A DNA stretch of 64,000 nt from Cupriavidus sp. BIS7 (GCF_000292345.1 NZ_ALOU01000035.1:1-64000); one strand, 5' to 3'; shown: positions 42,365-50,965, numbered from the stretch's first letter. Translations and numbers: made by a program. The notes: a model not told the origin generated them from the sequence alone.

Positions 42365-43042
42365 ATGACAGCAGGAGAAAAGGCAGGAGAAAAGGTAGGA
42401 GAAACGCGCGCCAAGGCGACGCGCTATCACCACGGCGACTTGCAGGCTGCCGCCCGGGTCGAGGCCGAGCGCATTCTCAAGACGCGCGGCGTGGCGGAGG
42501 TGAGCCTGCGCGAAGTGGCGCGCGGCGTCGGGGTTTCGCACGCCGCGCTGTACCGGCACTACGCGAACCGGGAAGCCCTGCTGGTGGACCTTGCCACGCG
42601 CGGATTCGAGCGCCTGCATGCCCGTTTCGATGCTCTGCCAAGCCGTTCCGCGCCGGCGCGCCGCTTTGGCGCATTGATAGAAGCATACCTGGCGTTCGCG
42701 GTGGAGGAGCCAGCCGTCTACCGCCTGATGTTCGGGCCGGAGTTGCGCAAGGCGGACCACCCCGAGATGGCGCACGCCGGTTATCAGGCGCTGGACGTGG
42801 TGCGGCGCATGGTAGCCGCACTGGGCATCGAACCCCCGGCCACGGCGGAGGTCATGTCGGCCTGGGGCCTGGCGCACGGACTTGCGCTGCTGGTGCTGGA
42901 CCGGCGCCTTGAGTTCGAACCGGGCGTGGACGAGCCGATCGACCATATCGTGCTGGCCCGGCGCGCTTGCGACATCTTTCTGGCGGGCCTGCAGGCCCAG
43001 CAGCCAGCGCCCATCCCGGCACGGCGAACGACGAAGGGTTGA
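42365..43042 (+). CDS. TetR-family transcriptional regulator
   Basis: A 225-residue repressor. The helix-turn-helix lies near residues 30-75 with VAEVSLREVARGVGVSHAALYRHYANREALL, here the landmark GVSHAALYRHYANRE. The C-terminal TetR_C domain (WHG type) includes FAVEEPAVYRLMFGPEL. The first 14 residues are repetitive (AGEKAGEKVGE), generated by a 12-bp tandem repeat; a later start is unlikely because the helix-turn-helix arm TRYHHGDLQAAA begins soon after. The gene is divergent from iorAB, which it probably represses. Confidence 0.92.
   Translation: MTAGEKAGEKVGETRAKATRYHHGDLQAAARVEAERILKTRGVAEVSLREVARGVGVSHAALYRHYANREALLVDLATRGFERLHARFDALPSRSAPARRFGALIEAYLAFAVEEPAVYRLMFGPELRKADHPEMAHAGYQALDVVRRMVAALGIEPPATAEVMSAWGLAHGLALLVLDRRLEFEPGVDEPIDHIVLARRACDIFLAGLQAQQPAPIPARRTTKG
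42371..42406. repeat. 12-bp tandem repeat at 5' end of tetR
   Basis: Two identical GCAGGAGAAAAG units (42371-42382, 42383-42394) and one variant (42395-42406). They encode Ala-Gly-Glu-Lys repeats. They also contain AGGAG, so they could present several ribosome-binding-like sites. Confidence 0.8.
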
Positions 43043-43211
43043 ACGGTCTTTACCGGGGGCTTCGATGCATTACCCCCGAATGGCCCAACCCACCCGCAAC
43101 CCACCCGCAACCGATGCAGTGCTCGCGGGTTTCCCCTCGATTCTGGGCGCGGTTCCCGGTGAGACAATCCAGCCGTATTACACGCCGCAGACCAGCCAAA
43201 GGGAGAAAAAA

Positions 43212-43688
43212 ATGCATCGCTTTGCCGCTCGTGCCGCCGTTGTCGCCGTCCCGGTTGCTTTTGCCTGCGGCTACCTTGCCGCCAACATCGGGCTGCCGCC
43301 AGCCCACGCGCAAACCCCTCCCGCTGCGCTGGCGCCGCAGATCATCAACCTGGTGGCCATGTCCGATGAGGACATCGGGCCGCAGGTTCCCAACATGGGC
43401 ACGTTGCGTACGAAAGGGCTTGTGGCAACGCCGCAGGGGACCGTCGGGGTACAGGTGGGCAACGTTCCGAAGCACTACCACACCAGCGCCGATGAAATCC
43501 AGTACGTCATTGCCGGCAAGGGCACGTTCTGGCTCGGCAATGAACAGCGCGAGGTCGGCCCCGGCGATCTGATCATCATTCCGAAGGGCGCTGCGCACGC
43601 GGGTTCGGTCGCTACCAGCGGCGAATTCAAGTCGCTGGTAATCAAGCTGCCACCGCAGGCTGCCGGCGATACCCACATGCTGCCCTAA
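43212..43688 (+). CDS. Secreted cupin-domain protein
   Basis: A 158-residue protein starting at ATG 43212 behind AAAGGGAGAAAAA. A signal peptide ends near AHA-QTPP (residue 34). The cupin_2 barrel shows the metal-site histidines in VPKHYHTSADEIQYVIAGKG (landmark: KHYHTSADE) and the second motif PGDLIIIPKGAAHAG. The histidine/glutamate set is complete, so a metal is probably bound. A periplasmic single-domain cupin of unknown substrate. Confidence 0.85.
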   Translation: MHRFAARAAVVAVPVAFACGYLAANIGLPPAHAQTPPAALAPQIINLVAMSDEDIGPQVPNMGTLRTKGLVATPQGTVGVQVGNVPKHYHTSADEIQYVIAGKGTFWLGNEQREVGPGDLIIIPKGAAHAGSVATSGEFKSLVIKLPPQAAGDTHMLP

Positions 43689-43728
43689 TCGATTGCTCCG
43701 GTAACCGCGCGCGCTGCTATCTTGTAAT

Positions 43729-43759
43729 AGCCCGGCCCTGCGGCGGGCTTTCCTGTTTC
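43729..43759 (+). terminator. Probable intrinsic terminator after cupin gene
   Basis: AGCCCG (43729-43734) and CGGGCT (43744-43749) form a short GC stem followed by TTCCTGTTT. It falls 40 bp after the cupin stop codon and before the DUF2789 gene. Confidence 0.55.
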
Positions 43760-43789
43760 GCTGCCACGCGGCTCACCTGGAGCTTTCAC

Positions 43790-44029
43790 ATGGATACCCC
43801 ATTTCATTGCTTTGCCGACCTGTTTGCGCAGCTCGGCCTGCCTTCCGGCGAAACAGACATTCGCGCGTTCATTGCGAAGCATTCGCCGCTTCCGCAAGAC
43901 GTTGAGCTTTGGGACGCAACGTTCTGGACACCGGCACAGGCGGCCCTGCTGCGCGACGAGTTTGTCGAGGATGCAGACTGGGCGGAGGCCGTGGACCAAC
44001 TGAACCTCGCGCTACGCGCACCTGCCTGA
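43790..44029 (+). CDS. DUF2789 family small protein
   Basis: A 79-residue cytoplasmic protein that I recognise as DUF2789: MDTPFHCFADLFAQLGLPSG at the N-terminus, FIAKHSPLPQDVELWDATFW in the middle and AQAALLRDEFVEDADWAEAVDQLN at the end are typical (landmarks only: SPLPQDVELWDA and FWTPAQAALLRDE). All-helical, no known function. Stands between the cupin gene and a convergent hydrolase gene. Confidence 0.85.
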   Translation: MDTPFHCFADLFAQLGLPSGETDIRAFIAKHSPLPQDVELWDATFWTPAQAALLRDEFVEDADWAEAVDQLNLALRAPA

Positions 44030-44057
44030 GCAGGCGCGACCGCCTTACACCTGCGCC

Positions 44058-45161
44058 TTACACCTGCGGCGCGCGACATGCCGCGCCCTTTGCATTGGCC
44101 GCCGGGTCCGTGCCGAATACCGCCTGCGCCCCGCATTGGGAGCCAAACATGCGCGCCTGGTCGTGCCCCACCCCGACCACCTCGAACGCGCGATGGCTGC
44201 TGGCCAACCCCGGTGTGGCCAGATGGCGCTCATAGCGCCAGTAACCGCGTGCGCGCTGCAACCGCGTCGGCCCCTCCGCCTCCGCGCCGCACGCCTTGTC
44301 CAGCACGCGGTGATTCGGATCGTTGTCTTCACTGCCAACCATGTAGGTCACCTGGCGCTGCATATAGCGGCGATACAGCGCCATGGGGGCGGCGCCCCTT
44401 GCGTACGGCACCATGTCCTGCATGCCGTAGCGATACTTGTCGTAATCGGGACAGACGGCCGTGCTGTACGCGCCGAAGCGCGAGTAGTCCGGCGCAATGG
44501 GACGTTCCGGCGTGAAATACAGATAGGACGAAGGATTGGCCACCACGTAGCGCAAGTCGATGCCGCGCGCGCGCACCTTTTCGTCGACGTTGTTGAGCAC
44601 AGCGTACCGATGCACGATCTGGGCTCCGCCGGAATGACCGGCCACTGTCACCTTCGTAATGGCGGGAAAGCGGGACTTGTCCGTGACGTAGGCCACCAGA
44701 TCGTCAAGTACCTGCAGCGAACTGACGCCGGCACCGGGCCCCGCGACTGCATCCTCGCCGCCGATCCAGCCCTGTACGGTCCATACGGGCATGTTGTCGA
44801 AGTGCTTGGCGCCGTCCGGTGTGCCGGGGAAATTCGGCGCGATCAGCAATACCTCGTCCGGATTGCGCCCGCTCGCCTTCAATAGCTCGGCACCGGCCGC
44901 ATAGTAGTCGTCGCCGTTGCGCTGCAGGCCGTGCTGCACGAACACGACCTCGCGAATGCCGTTCATGTTGCCGCCCAATGGATGGTTGGCATAGACAGGG
45001 AAGTCGTATCCCGCACCGCTACCCAGATGCACACGCTGCCACTGCGGCCTTCCGTCGGCACCGGCCATGCCGGTGGCTGGCCCCTCGGCATGGCTCGCAG
45101 AGCCGCTCACAATCATGGCGGCCAGCATGATGCCCAGACCGGTTCGACGCATATGGCACAT
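44058..45161 (-). CDS. Secreted alpha/beta-hydrolase-fold protein
   Basis: A 367-residue protein starting at ATG 45161 with GGGAGAC upstream. The signal peptide runs to about ASHA-EGP. The hydrolase fold is suggested by VVFVQHGLQRNGDDYYAAG (oxyanion HG), the nucleophile elbow VTVAGHSGGAQIVHRYA (GHSGG, Ser as nucleophile) and a C-terminal His in ASSHRAFEVVGVGHDQARMF. Related proteins are described as fungal or bacterial putative lipases/esterases without defined substrates. Monocistronic. Confidence 0.8.
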   Translation of the reverse strand: MCHMRRTGLGIMLAAMIVSGSASHAEGPATGMAGADGRPQWQRVHLGSGAGYDFPVYANHPLGGNMNGIREVVFVQHGLQRNGDDYYAAGAELLKASGRNPDEVLLIAPNFPGTPDGAKHFDNMPVWTVQGWIGGEDAVAGPGAGVSSLQVLDDLVAYVTDKSRFPAITKVTVAGHSGGAQIVHRYAVLNNVDEKVRARGIDLRYVVANPSSYLYFTPERPIAPDYSRFGAYSTAVCPDYDKYRYGMQDMVPYARGAAPMALYRRYMQRQVTYMVGSEDNDPNHRVLDKACGAEAEGPTRLQRARGYWRYERHLATPGLASSHRAFEVVGVGHDQARMFGSQCGAQAVFGTDPAANAKGAACRAPQV

Positions 45162-45385
45162 GGTGTCTCCCTGTTGGCGCTGCCCGGCGTATTGGCGTAT
45201 CGGTGTATCGGGCAAGACGCCAATACTAATCGCTATCGAGGGTGTTGGTCTGCGTCGAATGCGTCAGCTGCAGTTTGATTGGCCGGTTCAAGCGGTTGTC
45301 TGTTGTCTCAGCGGCGCACGGTGTGTAATCTGACAAGACACGCTGGCTCAGTTGGGGCAAACGCAAGCGTGACAGGCACGCACGT

Positions 45386-45688
45386 GTGCCACGTAACCCA
45401 CTTCCAGCCCGCGACACCGTGATCGAACCGGAGCAAGACCTCTTCAGGAGGGTCGGCTATTACGACTTTCGGGCCTACACGCAGTTGACCAGCGGCGGCC
45501 TGAGCCAAGGTTTCGTTCTGGCCCGTCATCACACGCTGGTCGGTATGGTGCAAGCGGTTTTCCGTGCCGGCAAGCCATGCTCCGACAGTTCGGAAGCCCT
45601 TTCACTGGCCATGGCAAAGCTGGAGCATCTGGCCACCATCGCCAGGCAGGCACCCTTACAGATGGGATCCGACGAACAATCGATCTGA
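45386..45688 (+). CDS. Hypothetical small protein (about 100 residues)
   Basis: A plausible but unproven gene, starting at GTG 45386. The frame gives a balanced composition, with FRRVGYYDFRAYTQLTSGGLS and MAKLEHLATIARQAP; the other frames here are of the Arg/Pro-rich shadow type. No family is recognised. No strong ribosome site precedes the start, and later starts are possible. Its 3' end runs into a 12-bp tandem repeat. It is convergent with the Lys-rich protein gene. Confidence 0.45.
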   Translation: MPRNPLPARDTVIEPEQDLFRRVGYYDFRAYTQLTSGGLSQGFVLARHHTLVGMVQAVFRAGKPCSDSSEALSLAMAKLEHLATIARQAPLQMGSDEQSI

Positions 45689-45722
45689 GAATCGGTCTGA
45701 AAATCGGTCTGAAAATCGGTCG
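45687..45722. repeat. 12-bp tandem repeat between convergent genes
   Basis: GAGAATCGGTCT (45687), GAAAATCGGTCT (45699) and GAAAATCGGTCG (45711) follow one another exactly, with a degenerate AACAATCGATCT unit at 45675. The repeat begins at the stop codon of the small protein. Confidence 0.8.
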
Positions 45723-45731
45723 AGCGACGAG

Positions 45732-46163
45732 CTATGTCTTGGGCGGGCGCCCGGCCTTGACAGCTTCGACCTTCGTGACCGCGGCAACCAGTTGCTTCGG
45801 CCCCTTCCTGGTCAAGACCAACAGCCCTGCCCGCAGGATTTCGCTCTTCTTGATATGCACACCTGCTGCCAGGCAGCGTTCCTTCAGTTCGGCAAGCTTC
45901 CGATAGTCCGACTTCGGCATCGTGAACCTGTCCCGCACCACCTTTTCCGGTTTTGGCGCAGACGCCTTTTTCGGCGGTTTCGCTCGCGACTCTGCTCGTG
46001 CCTTCTCAGGCTTTCCCCTCGCGGCCTTGGCGGCTCCGGACTTGGTTTTCGCTTCTTTCCTGTCACCCTTCCGGTCGGCGGGCTTCGTCTTGTCAACGGC
46101 ATCCGCACTGGTAGGGAAATAGAACACACGCTCCGTGGCAGGCTTGATGACTGGCGAGTTCAT
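45732..46163 (-). CDS. Lys/Ala-rich protein with C-terminal ribbon-helix-helix-like domain
   Basis: A 143-residue, very basic protein. Residues 25-75 are low complexity (Lys, Ala, Pro, Glu, Arg), reminiscent of histone-H1-like tails. The C-terminal 70 residues (RFTMPKSDYRKLAEL, LAAGVHIKKSEILRAGLLVL) look like a short strand followed by two helices, as in ribbon-helix-helix DNA-binding proteins; AGRPPKT at the end is AT-hook-like. No signal peptide. Probably nucleoid associated. Similar proteins occur in Ralstonia relatives; the function is unknown to me. Confidence 0.7.
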   Translation of the reverse strand: MNSPVIKPATERVFYFPTSADAVDKTKPADRKGDRKEAKTKSGAAKAARGKPEKARAESRAKPPKKASAPKPEKVVRDRFTMPKSDYRKLAELKERCLAAGVHIKKSEILRAGLLVLTRKGPKQLVAAVTKVEAVKAGRPPKT

Positions 46164-46276
46164 TGCAGATCCTGGCGAACTGAAACGAAAAATCAGTATA
46201 GACCGTTACACGCACCACGCTCCGCCCCTTTGGCCGCGTGGTGACTGCCGGCGGCGACCCCGCACCCGGTGCGCAC

Positions 46277-46582
46277 TTACGTGCGCGCGTTTTTCATGCC
46301 GAGCACCGTAATCGGTTCAATCGACGGCGGAATGGCCAGCAAATCGGCCGCTTTCGCCATCAGAGCCTGGGCAATCGGGCCATTCAGATGCGCCTGCCTG
46401 CCGGCCTCATCAGTGAACGCATCAAATATGCCGAACGTTGATGGCCCCAACTGCAGCGCGAACCAGATCGGTGTGGTGGCCTCGTTGTTTGCCATGGCGA
46501 GCCCTGCCTGAAGAAATTCGGCCACGGCCTGCTCCTTGCCTGGCTTGGCCTCCAGTCGGGCGAACAATGCAAGCGTAATCAT
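46277..46582 (-). CDS. Antibiotic biosynthesis monooxygenase (ABM)-domain protein
   Basis: A 101-residue dimeric ferredoxin-like-fold protein: ALFARLEAKPGKEQAVAEFL at the start and FGIFDAFTDEAGRQAHLNGPIAQAL in the middle are diagnostic (landmarks AKPGKEQAV and DAFTDEAGRQAHL). ATG 46582 follows AGGAGACAAAC. Family members act as small monooxygenases or quinone-handling proteins without cofactor. It lies 76 bp downstream of DUF2252 on the same strand only if read through; it is probably independent. Confidence 0.88.
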   Translation of the reverse strand: MITLALFARLEAKPGKEQAVAEFLQAGLAMANNEATTPIWFALQLGPSTFGIFDAFTDEAGRQAHLNGPIAQALMAKAADLLAIPPSIEPITVLGMKNART

Positions 46583-46658
46583 GTTTGTCTCCTGATAAGG
46601 GATGGATGCCTGGCAAGACCCCGATCGAAATCCTCCGCCCGCGCCATCCCGCTCATGC

Positions 46659-48113
46659 TCATTCCTTCTGCGCTTGTACCCGGCCCGCCTTCACTGCCGC
46701 CTTCAAGGCCTCCCAGTCGGCCTCGTTGCGATCGGCGTACGCAAGCGCGAACTGTTGAATTGCCTCGTCGAATGCGTCTGACTTTCCGAGATATCCGCAA
46801 ATCAACGCCGGGTCGCCCGCTTTCGCCATCGAATGGGCGAGTGCGTGGCCGCAGGACACTGCGTACTCGCTGAAGTCCTCGGCATCAAACGTGCTGAAGT
46901 CGAACGCGCCTTTCATGTCGCGCAACTGACGCACATAAAAATCGTTGCCGTCCGCGCGTGTCCTGGACCAGCCAAGGAAAATGTCGCTGGCCGACTGCAG
47001 CAGGCGCTGCCCATTGACCACGCGCTCGCCGTGGTTGGAAAACTTGCTCGCCGGCAAGTAACCTTCCAGTACCGACGCACGCGCTTCCTTGACCTGCAGA
47101 AAGAGCGGGCTCTTCCCATCGGCCATGAATAGCGCCTCATAGCAGCGCGTGCCAACCGACCCCACGCCGACCACGCGCACCGCCATGTCGACCATCTCGT
47201 AGCGATCGAACAGCGAGCGCTGCGATCCGAGCAGCGACAGCCGATACTCGGCAAAGAAGCGCCTGACCATGTCGTTGAACTGCTTCGCCTCCTTGCGATT
47301 TCCCATGGGGAAGTGGCAGACCAGCGGCGGCACCTCCTTGATGCGCAGCCGGCCGTTGACCATTTCCGTACCATGGGCCAGGACGAGCCGCGACGATTGC
47401 TGCCTGGCCTTGCTGATCACCGCCTGTTCCTTCTTGCGCTCGAGAACCGTGTCGGCAATGGCCAGAATGTTTTCGGCCCCGAACTGGTAGTACCAGACAT
47501 CGAGCGTGTCCATGGCGCTGAACTCGGCCATGCATTGGCGGAATGTCGCGCACAACCGCTGAACGATTGCGCGCTGCTCGCGCGCGCCAAGACCGCGTTC
47601 GCGCGCGGCAATGGCAAACGATGCGGCCAGCCTGCGCACATCCCAGTCGAATGGCCCCGGCAGCGTTTCGTCGAAGTCGTTGGGCCCGAACAGGATGCGG
47701 CGCTCGGGGCTGGCAAACAGGCCGAAGTTTGCCAGGTGGGCATCGCCGCCCAACTGCACGATGATGTTGGTACACGGCAGCCTGGACAGGTCGAATGCCA
47801 TCAGCGGCGCGGCCCCGCGATAGAACGCAAACGGATTCGCCACCATGCGGCCATAGCGGATCGGAATCAGGTTCGGCACGCGGCCGCTATTCGAAGCCTC
47901 GATCAGGGCGACAGGGTCCCGATCCTCCACGGTACACGTTGCGAACTGCGCGCGCGGTACGCGCTGGCGTTCGGCCTTTCCGGCGGCACGGCGCGATGCC
48001 CGTGAGCCGCGGCCGCCAAACAGCCCGGCAACGTCCTCGGGCACGGTACCGGCATGCGGCTCGACGTGTTGTTGTGACGCTTCGCGATGCGGAGTCTCGA
48101 CGGTCTTTGGCAT
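46659..48113 (-). CDS. DUF2252 family protein
   Basis: A 484-residue protein of the DUF2252 family. Landmarks are RVPNLIPIRYGRMVANPFAFYRGAA (start of the conserved region), GDAHLANFGLFASPERRILFGPNDFDET and YARQLRDMKG-like YVRQLRDMKGAFD. The GDAHLxNFG and NDFDE elements resemble the catalytic loop and metal site of aminoglycoside phosphotransferase/kinase-like folds, so a phosphotransferase activity is plausible but unproven. The N-terminal 50 residues are basic and variable. It has the conserved upstream box at 48227-48273 in common with the SulP gene. Confidence 0.88.
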   Translation of the reverse strand: MPKTVETPHREASQQHVEPHAGTVPEDVAGLFGGRGSRASRRAAGKAERQRVPRAQFATCTVEDRDPVALIEASNSGRVPNLIPIRYGRMVANPFAFYRGAAPLMAFDLSRLPCTNIIVQLGGDAHLANFGLFASPERRILFGPNDFDETLPGPFDWDVRRLAASFAIAARERGLGAREQRAIVQRLCATFRQCMAEFSAMDTLDVWYYQFGAENILAIADTVLERKKEQAVISKARQQSSRLVLAHGTEMVNGRLRIKEVPPLVCHFPMGNRKEAKQFNDMVRRFFAEYRLSLLGSQRSLFDRYEMVDMAVRVVGVGSVGTRCYEALFMADGKSPLFLQVKEARASVLEGYLPASKFSNHGERVVNGQRLLQSASDIFLGWSRTRADGNDFYVRQLRDMKGAFDFSTFDAEDFSEYAVSCGHALAHSMAKAGDPALICGYLGKSDAFDEAIQQFALAYADRNEADWEALKAAVKAGRVQAQKE

Positions 48114-48226
48114 GGCGGGCTCTTCTTCGATGAACAGACACGTTAAACGTGCTTCTCAGGCCGTCTTGCCGACCGGCGCGGGCGTTGTCGGCGCGTCGCG
48201 TGCGGCCAGCGTGACTCCGCCCTGGT

Positions 48227-48273
48227 TACATCATAGTGTCGCCATTGCGTAAGGCAGTAAGGGAGTATGCTGC
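48227..48273 (-). promoter_or_regulatory. Conserved 47-bp upstream element, copy A (DUF2252)
   Basis: On the minus strand this element ends with ACACTATGATG, containing a TATGAT -10-like hexamer (48235-48230) about 116 bp before the DUF2252 start. The same element, with 14 identical bases at this end and about three-quarters identity over the rest, occurs upstream of the SulP gene. It is therefore likely a shared promoter or regulator site. Confidence 0.55.
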
Positions 48274-48345
48274 ACTGCCGCAAGCGCTGCAGCGTGCAAG
48301 TTGCCTGTACGATTGCGGCAAGAGGCAGCAATCGTCGCGCCGATC

Positions 48346-48393
48346 GGCTCCACCTCGGGCTCCACCTCGGGTTCCACCTCGGGTTCCACCTCG
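48346..48393. repeat. 12-bp tandem repeat upstream of LysE-family gene
   Basis: Four units: two GGCTCCACCTCG (48346, 48358) and two GGTTCCACCTCG (48370, 48382). The array ends 23 bp before the LysE start codon, so it lies in the expected 5' leader. Confidence 0.85.
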
Positions 48394-48416
48394 CTGCGTA
48401 CAGCTGAGAACACATC

Positions 48417-49028
48417 ATGGACCACGTCAACACCCTGCTCGCACTCACTGGTGTCATGCTGCTGAGCGTCGCCAGCCCGGGTCCGAACTTCGTGATCGTC
48501 ACATCGACGGCAATCGCGTCCCGGCGGGCCGGCGTGGTGACGGGCCTCGGACTCGCCGCGGCATCAGGCACCTGGGCACTGATCGCGATAGCAGGCCTGA
48601 GCCTGATCGTCACGCATGTCACCTGGATCGGCACGGTGCTGCGGATTGCCGGCGCGGCCTATCTGGTCTGGCTTGGTACGAAGATGATCTGCGCGGCGCG
48701 CAAGCCGCTGAACGCACCCGCACGCGCGGTCTCCTCCGGTTGGGCTGCCGCGAAGAAGGGGTATGTCGTCAGCATGACGAACCCCAAGGCCGTCGCGTTC
48801 TACGGAAGCATCTTCGCCCTGATGGTTCCCGCACATGCGCCGGTGTGGTTCAACATCGCGGTCATTGCGATCTCGGCCGGCGTGTCATGCGCCTGGTACT
48901 GCGGGGTGGCGCTGCTCGCGTCGCACCCCACCGTTCACCGGTTCCTGCTGCGGCGCAAGGCCGCGCTGGATACCGTAGTGGGGACACTGCTGATTGGACT
49001 TGGCGTCCGCATGTTCGCGGGGCGCTGA
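48417..49028 (+). CDS. LysE/RhtB-family amino-acid exporter
   Basis: A 203-residue inner-membrane protein with about six hydrophobic spans. The N-terminal LSVASPGPNFVIVTSTAIASRRAGVVTGLG motif (landmark VASPGPNFVIVT) and the mid-chain GAAYLVWLGTKMI and VSMTNPKAVAFYGSIF are diagnostic of LysE/RhtB exporters. Exports a basic or neutral amino acid or homoserine lactone. The start at 48417 lies just after a 12-bp repeat array. No regulator gene is adjacent. Confidence 0.92.
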   Translation: MDHVNTLLALTGVMLLSVASPGPNFVIVTSTAIASRRAGVVTGLGLAAASGTWALIAIAGLSLIVTHVTWIGTVLRIAGAAYLVWLGTKMICAARKPLNAPARAVSSGWAAAKKGYVVSMTNPKAVAFYGSIFALMVPAHAPVWFNIAVIAISAGVSCAWYCGVALLASHPTVHRFLLRRKAALDTVVGTLLIGLGVRMFAGR

Positions 49029-49050
49029 GAGGGAGCGCTTATCGAGCATC

Positions 49051-50787
49051 TCACGCCGGCTTGGCGGGGGGTGCAGGTGTGGGCGCGGGGCTCGGCGGCT
49101 GCACGTCACGGAGGACCACCACCGCCTCCTCCACGGTCAAGAACATCCGGTGATGTCCGGGTTCCCCGGCAAGCGCGCGATAAGTCTCCAGTTCTTCCAG
49201 TACGCCTTCAGGTACGGCAACCGTGGCGATACCTACGCCACGCCGCTCCAGCTCCTCGCGAAGCTGCTGCAGTGTCTTGCCAGCGGTATAGTCGATATTG
49301 AAGATCTCGGAAGCATCGATGACCACCCACTTCACCGGTGCATTCGTCTGCTCGACGAGTTTCAGGACTTCCTCCATGAAGCGGCCCGAGTTTGCATAGA
49401 AGACATCCGCCTCGAAGCGATACGCAACGATGCCCGGGGCCGCAAACAGGTCCGGCGCCACCTGGTGTGCATCCCAGTGGCCGCTCGGATGCGGCGTCAG
49501 CACACGGGTGCGCAGCCGGTAGCTGTAGCGCGTATGGTCAAGCAGCGACAGCAGCACCGCGGCCAGGATGCCATGCATGACGTCGACAAACACCACCACA
49601 CCGGCAGTGATCAGCGCGATGAGAAACTCATCCTTCTGCACGCGAAACAGCTCGGTCATGCCTTTCACGTCGATCAGCTTCACGCCGATCATGAAGACGA
49701 TTGCGGACAGCACCGCAGCCGGCAGGAAGCTCAGCGGCCCGGTCAGGAACAGCAGCACCAGCAGCACGATGACGGCCGTGGTCAGGTGGGCGAACTGAGT
49801 TCTCCCGCCAGCATCATCAACCATCTCCGTCTTGGTCGGGCTGCCGTTGACGACGAATGTCCCGGTTAGCGCAGCCACCGCATTTGCACCGGCAAGGCCG
49901 ACGATGTCGAGGTTGTCGTCGCCACGCTCGTTGTAGCGGTTGGCATAGGCCCGGGCAGTTGCCGCACTCTGCGCGATGATGACGATGAAACAGGAGGCGG
50001 CGGTCACCAGTACCTGCTCCATATGTGCAGGATGCAACGGCGGCAATGACAGCGACGGCAATCCGCTGGGCACCTTGCCGATGACCTCGATGCCATGCTG
50101 CGAGAAATTGAATACCACACTGCCGACTATCGAGCCAATCACGGCAATCAGCGCGCCCGGAGCGCGTGGCACGAAGCGCTTGCAGCCAAGGATCACCGCC
50201 AGCACCGAGAACGAGAGCACGGTCGTGACCAGGCTTAACTCGCCAAGCCGCTGAAATACCGATGCAAGTTGAAGGAGCGGCCCGTGTCCTTGTTTGGCCA
50301 GCCCGAACAGCCCGGAAAGCTCCCCAACGGCGACCTGTATGCCGACGCCCGTGAGGAAGCCGATCAGCGCGCTGCGCGACAGGAAATCCGCAAGAAAGCC
50401 AAGGCGAAGCACCCGCGCGAGCACAAGCAGGACGGCAACGGCCAGCGCCACCTCACTGGTAAGACCGACATACTCCGGGCTGCCCAGCGCGGCCACCGCT
50501 ACCAGGGAACTGGCAAGGATGGCGGCAGTAGCCGAATCGGCCGCAACAACCAGGTGTCGCGACGCCCCCAGCAGTGCAAATGCCACAAGGGGCAGCAATA
50601 TCGTGTAGAGACCCGTGACGGTCGGTGTGCCCGAGATCTTGGTGTACCCCATCACCTCCGGAATCCCGAGCGCCGCCAGCGTAATGCCGGCGACGACGTC
50701 GTGCGGCAATTGCGCCCGGTTGATTGGCAACAGCCCTTTCAGGAAAGGCATGCGACGTATGGGAGCATCGGTCGGGGTGGTCGCCAT
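49051..50787 (-). CDS. SulP-family anion permease with STAS domain
   Basis: A 578-residue transporter starting at ATG 50787 (GAGGAGCACAAGAAA upstream). The membrane domain starts LPHDVVAGITLAALGIPEVMGYTKISGTP, contains the SulP signature GLYTILLPLVAFALLGASRHLVVAADSAT (landmark GASRHLVVAADSAT) and has about ten to twelve spans; the last 110 residues form a cytoplasmic STAS domain (WVVIDASEIFNIDYTAGKTL). Transports sulfate, bicarbonate, dicarboxylate or similar anions. No carbonic anhydrase gene is adjacent. It shares an upstream element with DUF2252. Confidence 0.9.
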   Translation of the reverse strand: MATTPTDAPIRRMPFLKGLLPINRAQLPHDVVAGITLAALGIPEVMGYTKISGTPTVTGLYTILLPLVAFALLGASRHLVVAADSATAAILASSLVAVAALGSPEYVGLTSEVALAVAVLLVLARVLRLGFLADFLSRSALIGFLTGVGIQVAVGELSGLFGLAKQGHGPLLQLASVFQRLGELSLVTTVLSFSVLAVILGCKRFVPRAPGALIAVIGSIVGSVVFNFSQHGIEVIGKVPSGLPSLSLPPLHPAHMEQVLVTAASCFIVIIAQSAATARAYANRYNERGDDNLDIVGLAGANAVAALTGTFVVNGSPTKTEMVDDAGGRTQFAHLTTAVIVLLVLLFLTGPLSFLPAAVLSAIVFMIGVKLIDVKGMTELFRVQKDEFLIALITAGVVVFVDVMHGILAAVLLSLLDHTRYSYRLRTRVLTPHPSGHWDAHQVAPDLFAAPGIVAYRFEADVFYANSGRFMEEVLKLVEQTNAPVKWVVIDASEIFNIDYTAGKTLQQLREELERRGVGIATVAVPEGVLEELETYRALAGEPGHHRMFLTVEEAVVVLRDVQPPSPAPTPAPPAKPA

Positions 50788-50917
50788 TTTCTTGTGCTCC
50801 TCGAAGGAGGGAGATGTGTTCTCCGGTGCACGCGACTGCAACCCGCCCGACCGGCTACCGCGCAGGACGCGCCGTGCCGATCAAAAAGTTGAGGAATCAG
50901 GCACATTCCCGCTTCGC

Positions 50918-50965
50918 TACATCATAGTGTCACGATCGCGCGAGGCCATAGGGAAGACATGCTGC
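50918..50965 (-). promoter_or_regulatory. Conserved 48-bp upstream element, copy B (SulP)
   Basis: Second copy of the element at 48227-48273. On the minus strand ACACTATGATGTA places a TATGAT hexamer (50926-50921) about 134 bp before the SulP start codon. The distance to the start, orientation and sequence parallel those of copy A, supporting co-regulation. Confidence 0.55.

Noticed and set aside
48231-48425. Minus-strand peptide with Glu-Val-Glu-Pro repeats
   Set aside because: It is simply the translation of the 12-bp repeat array on the other strand, has no ribosome site, and overlaps the LysE leader.
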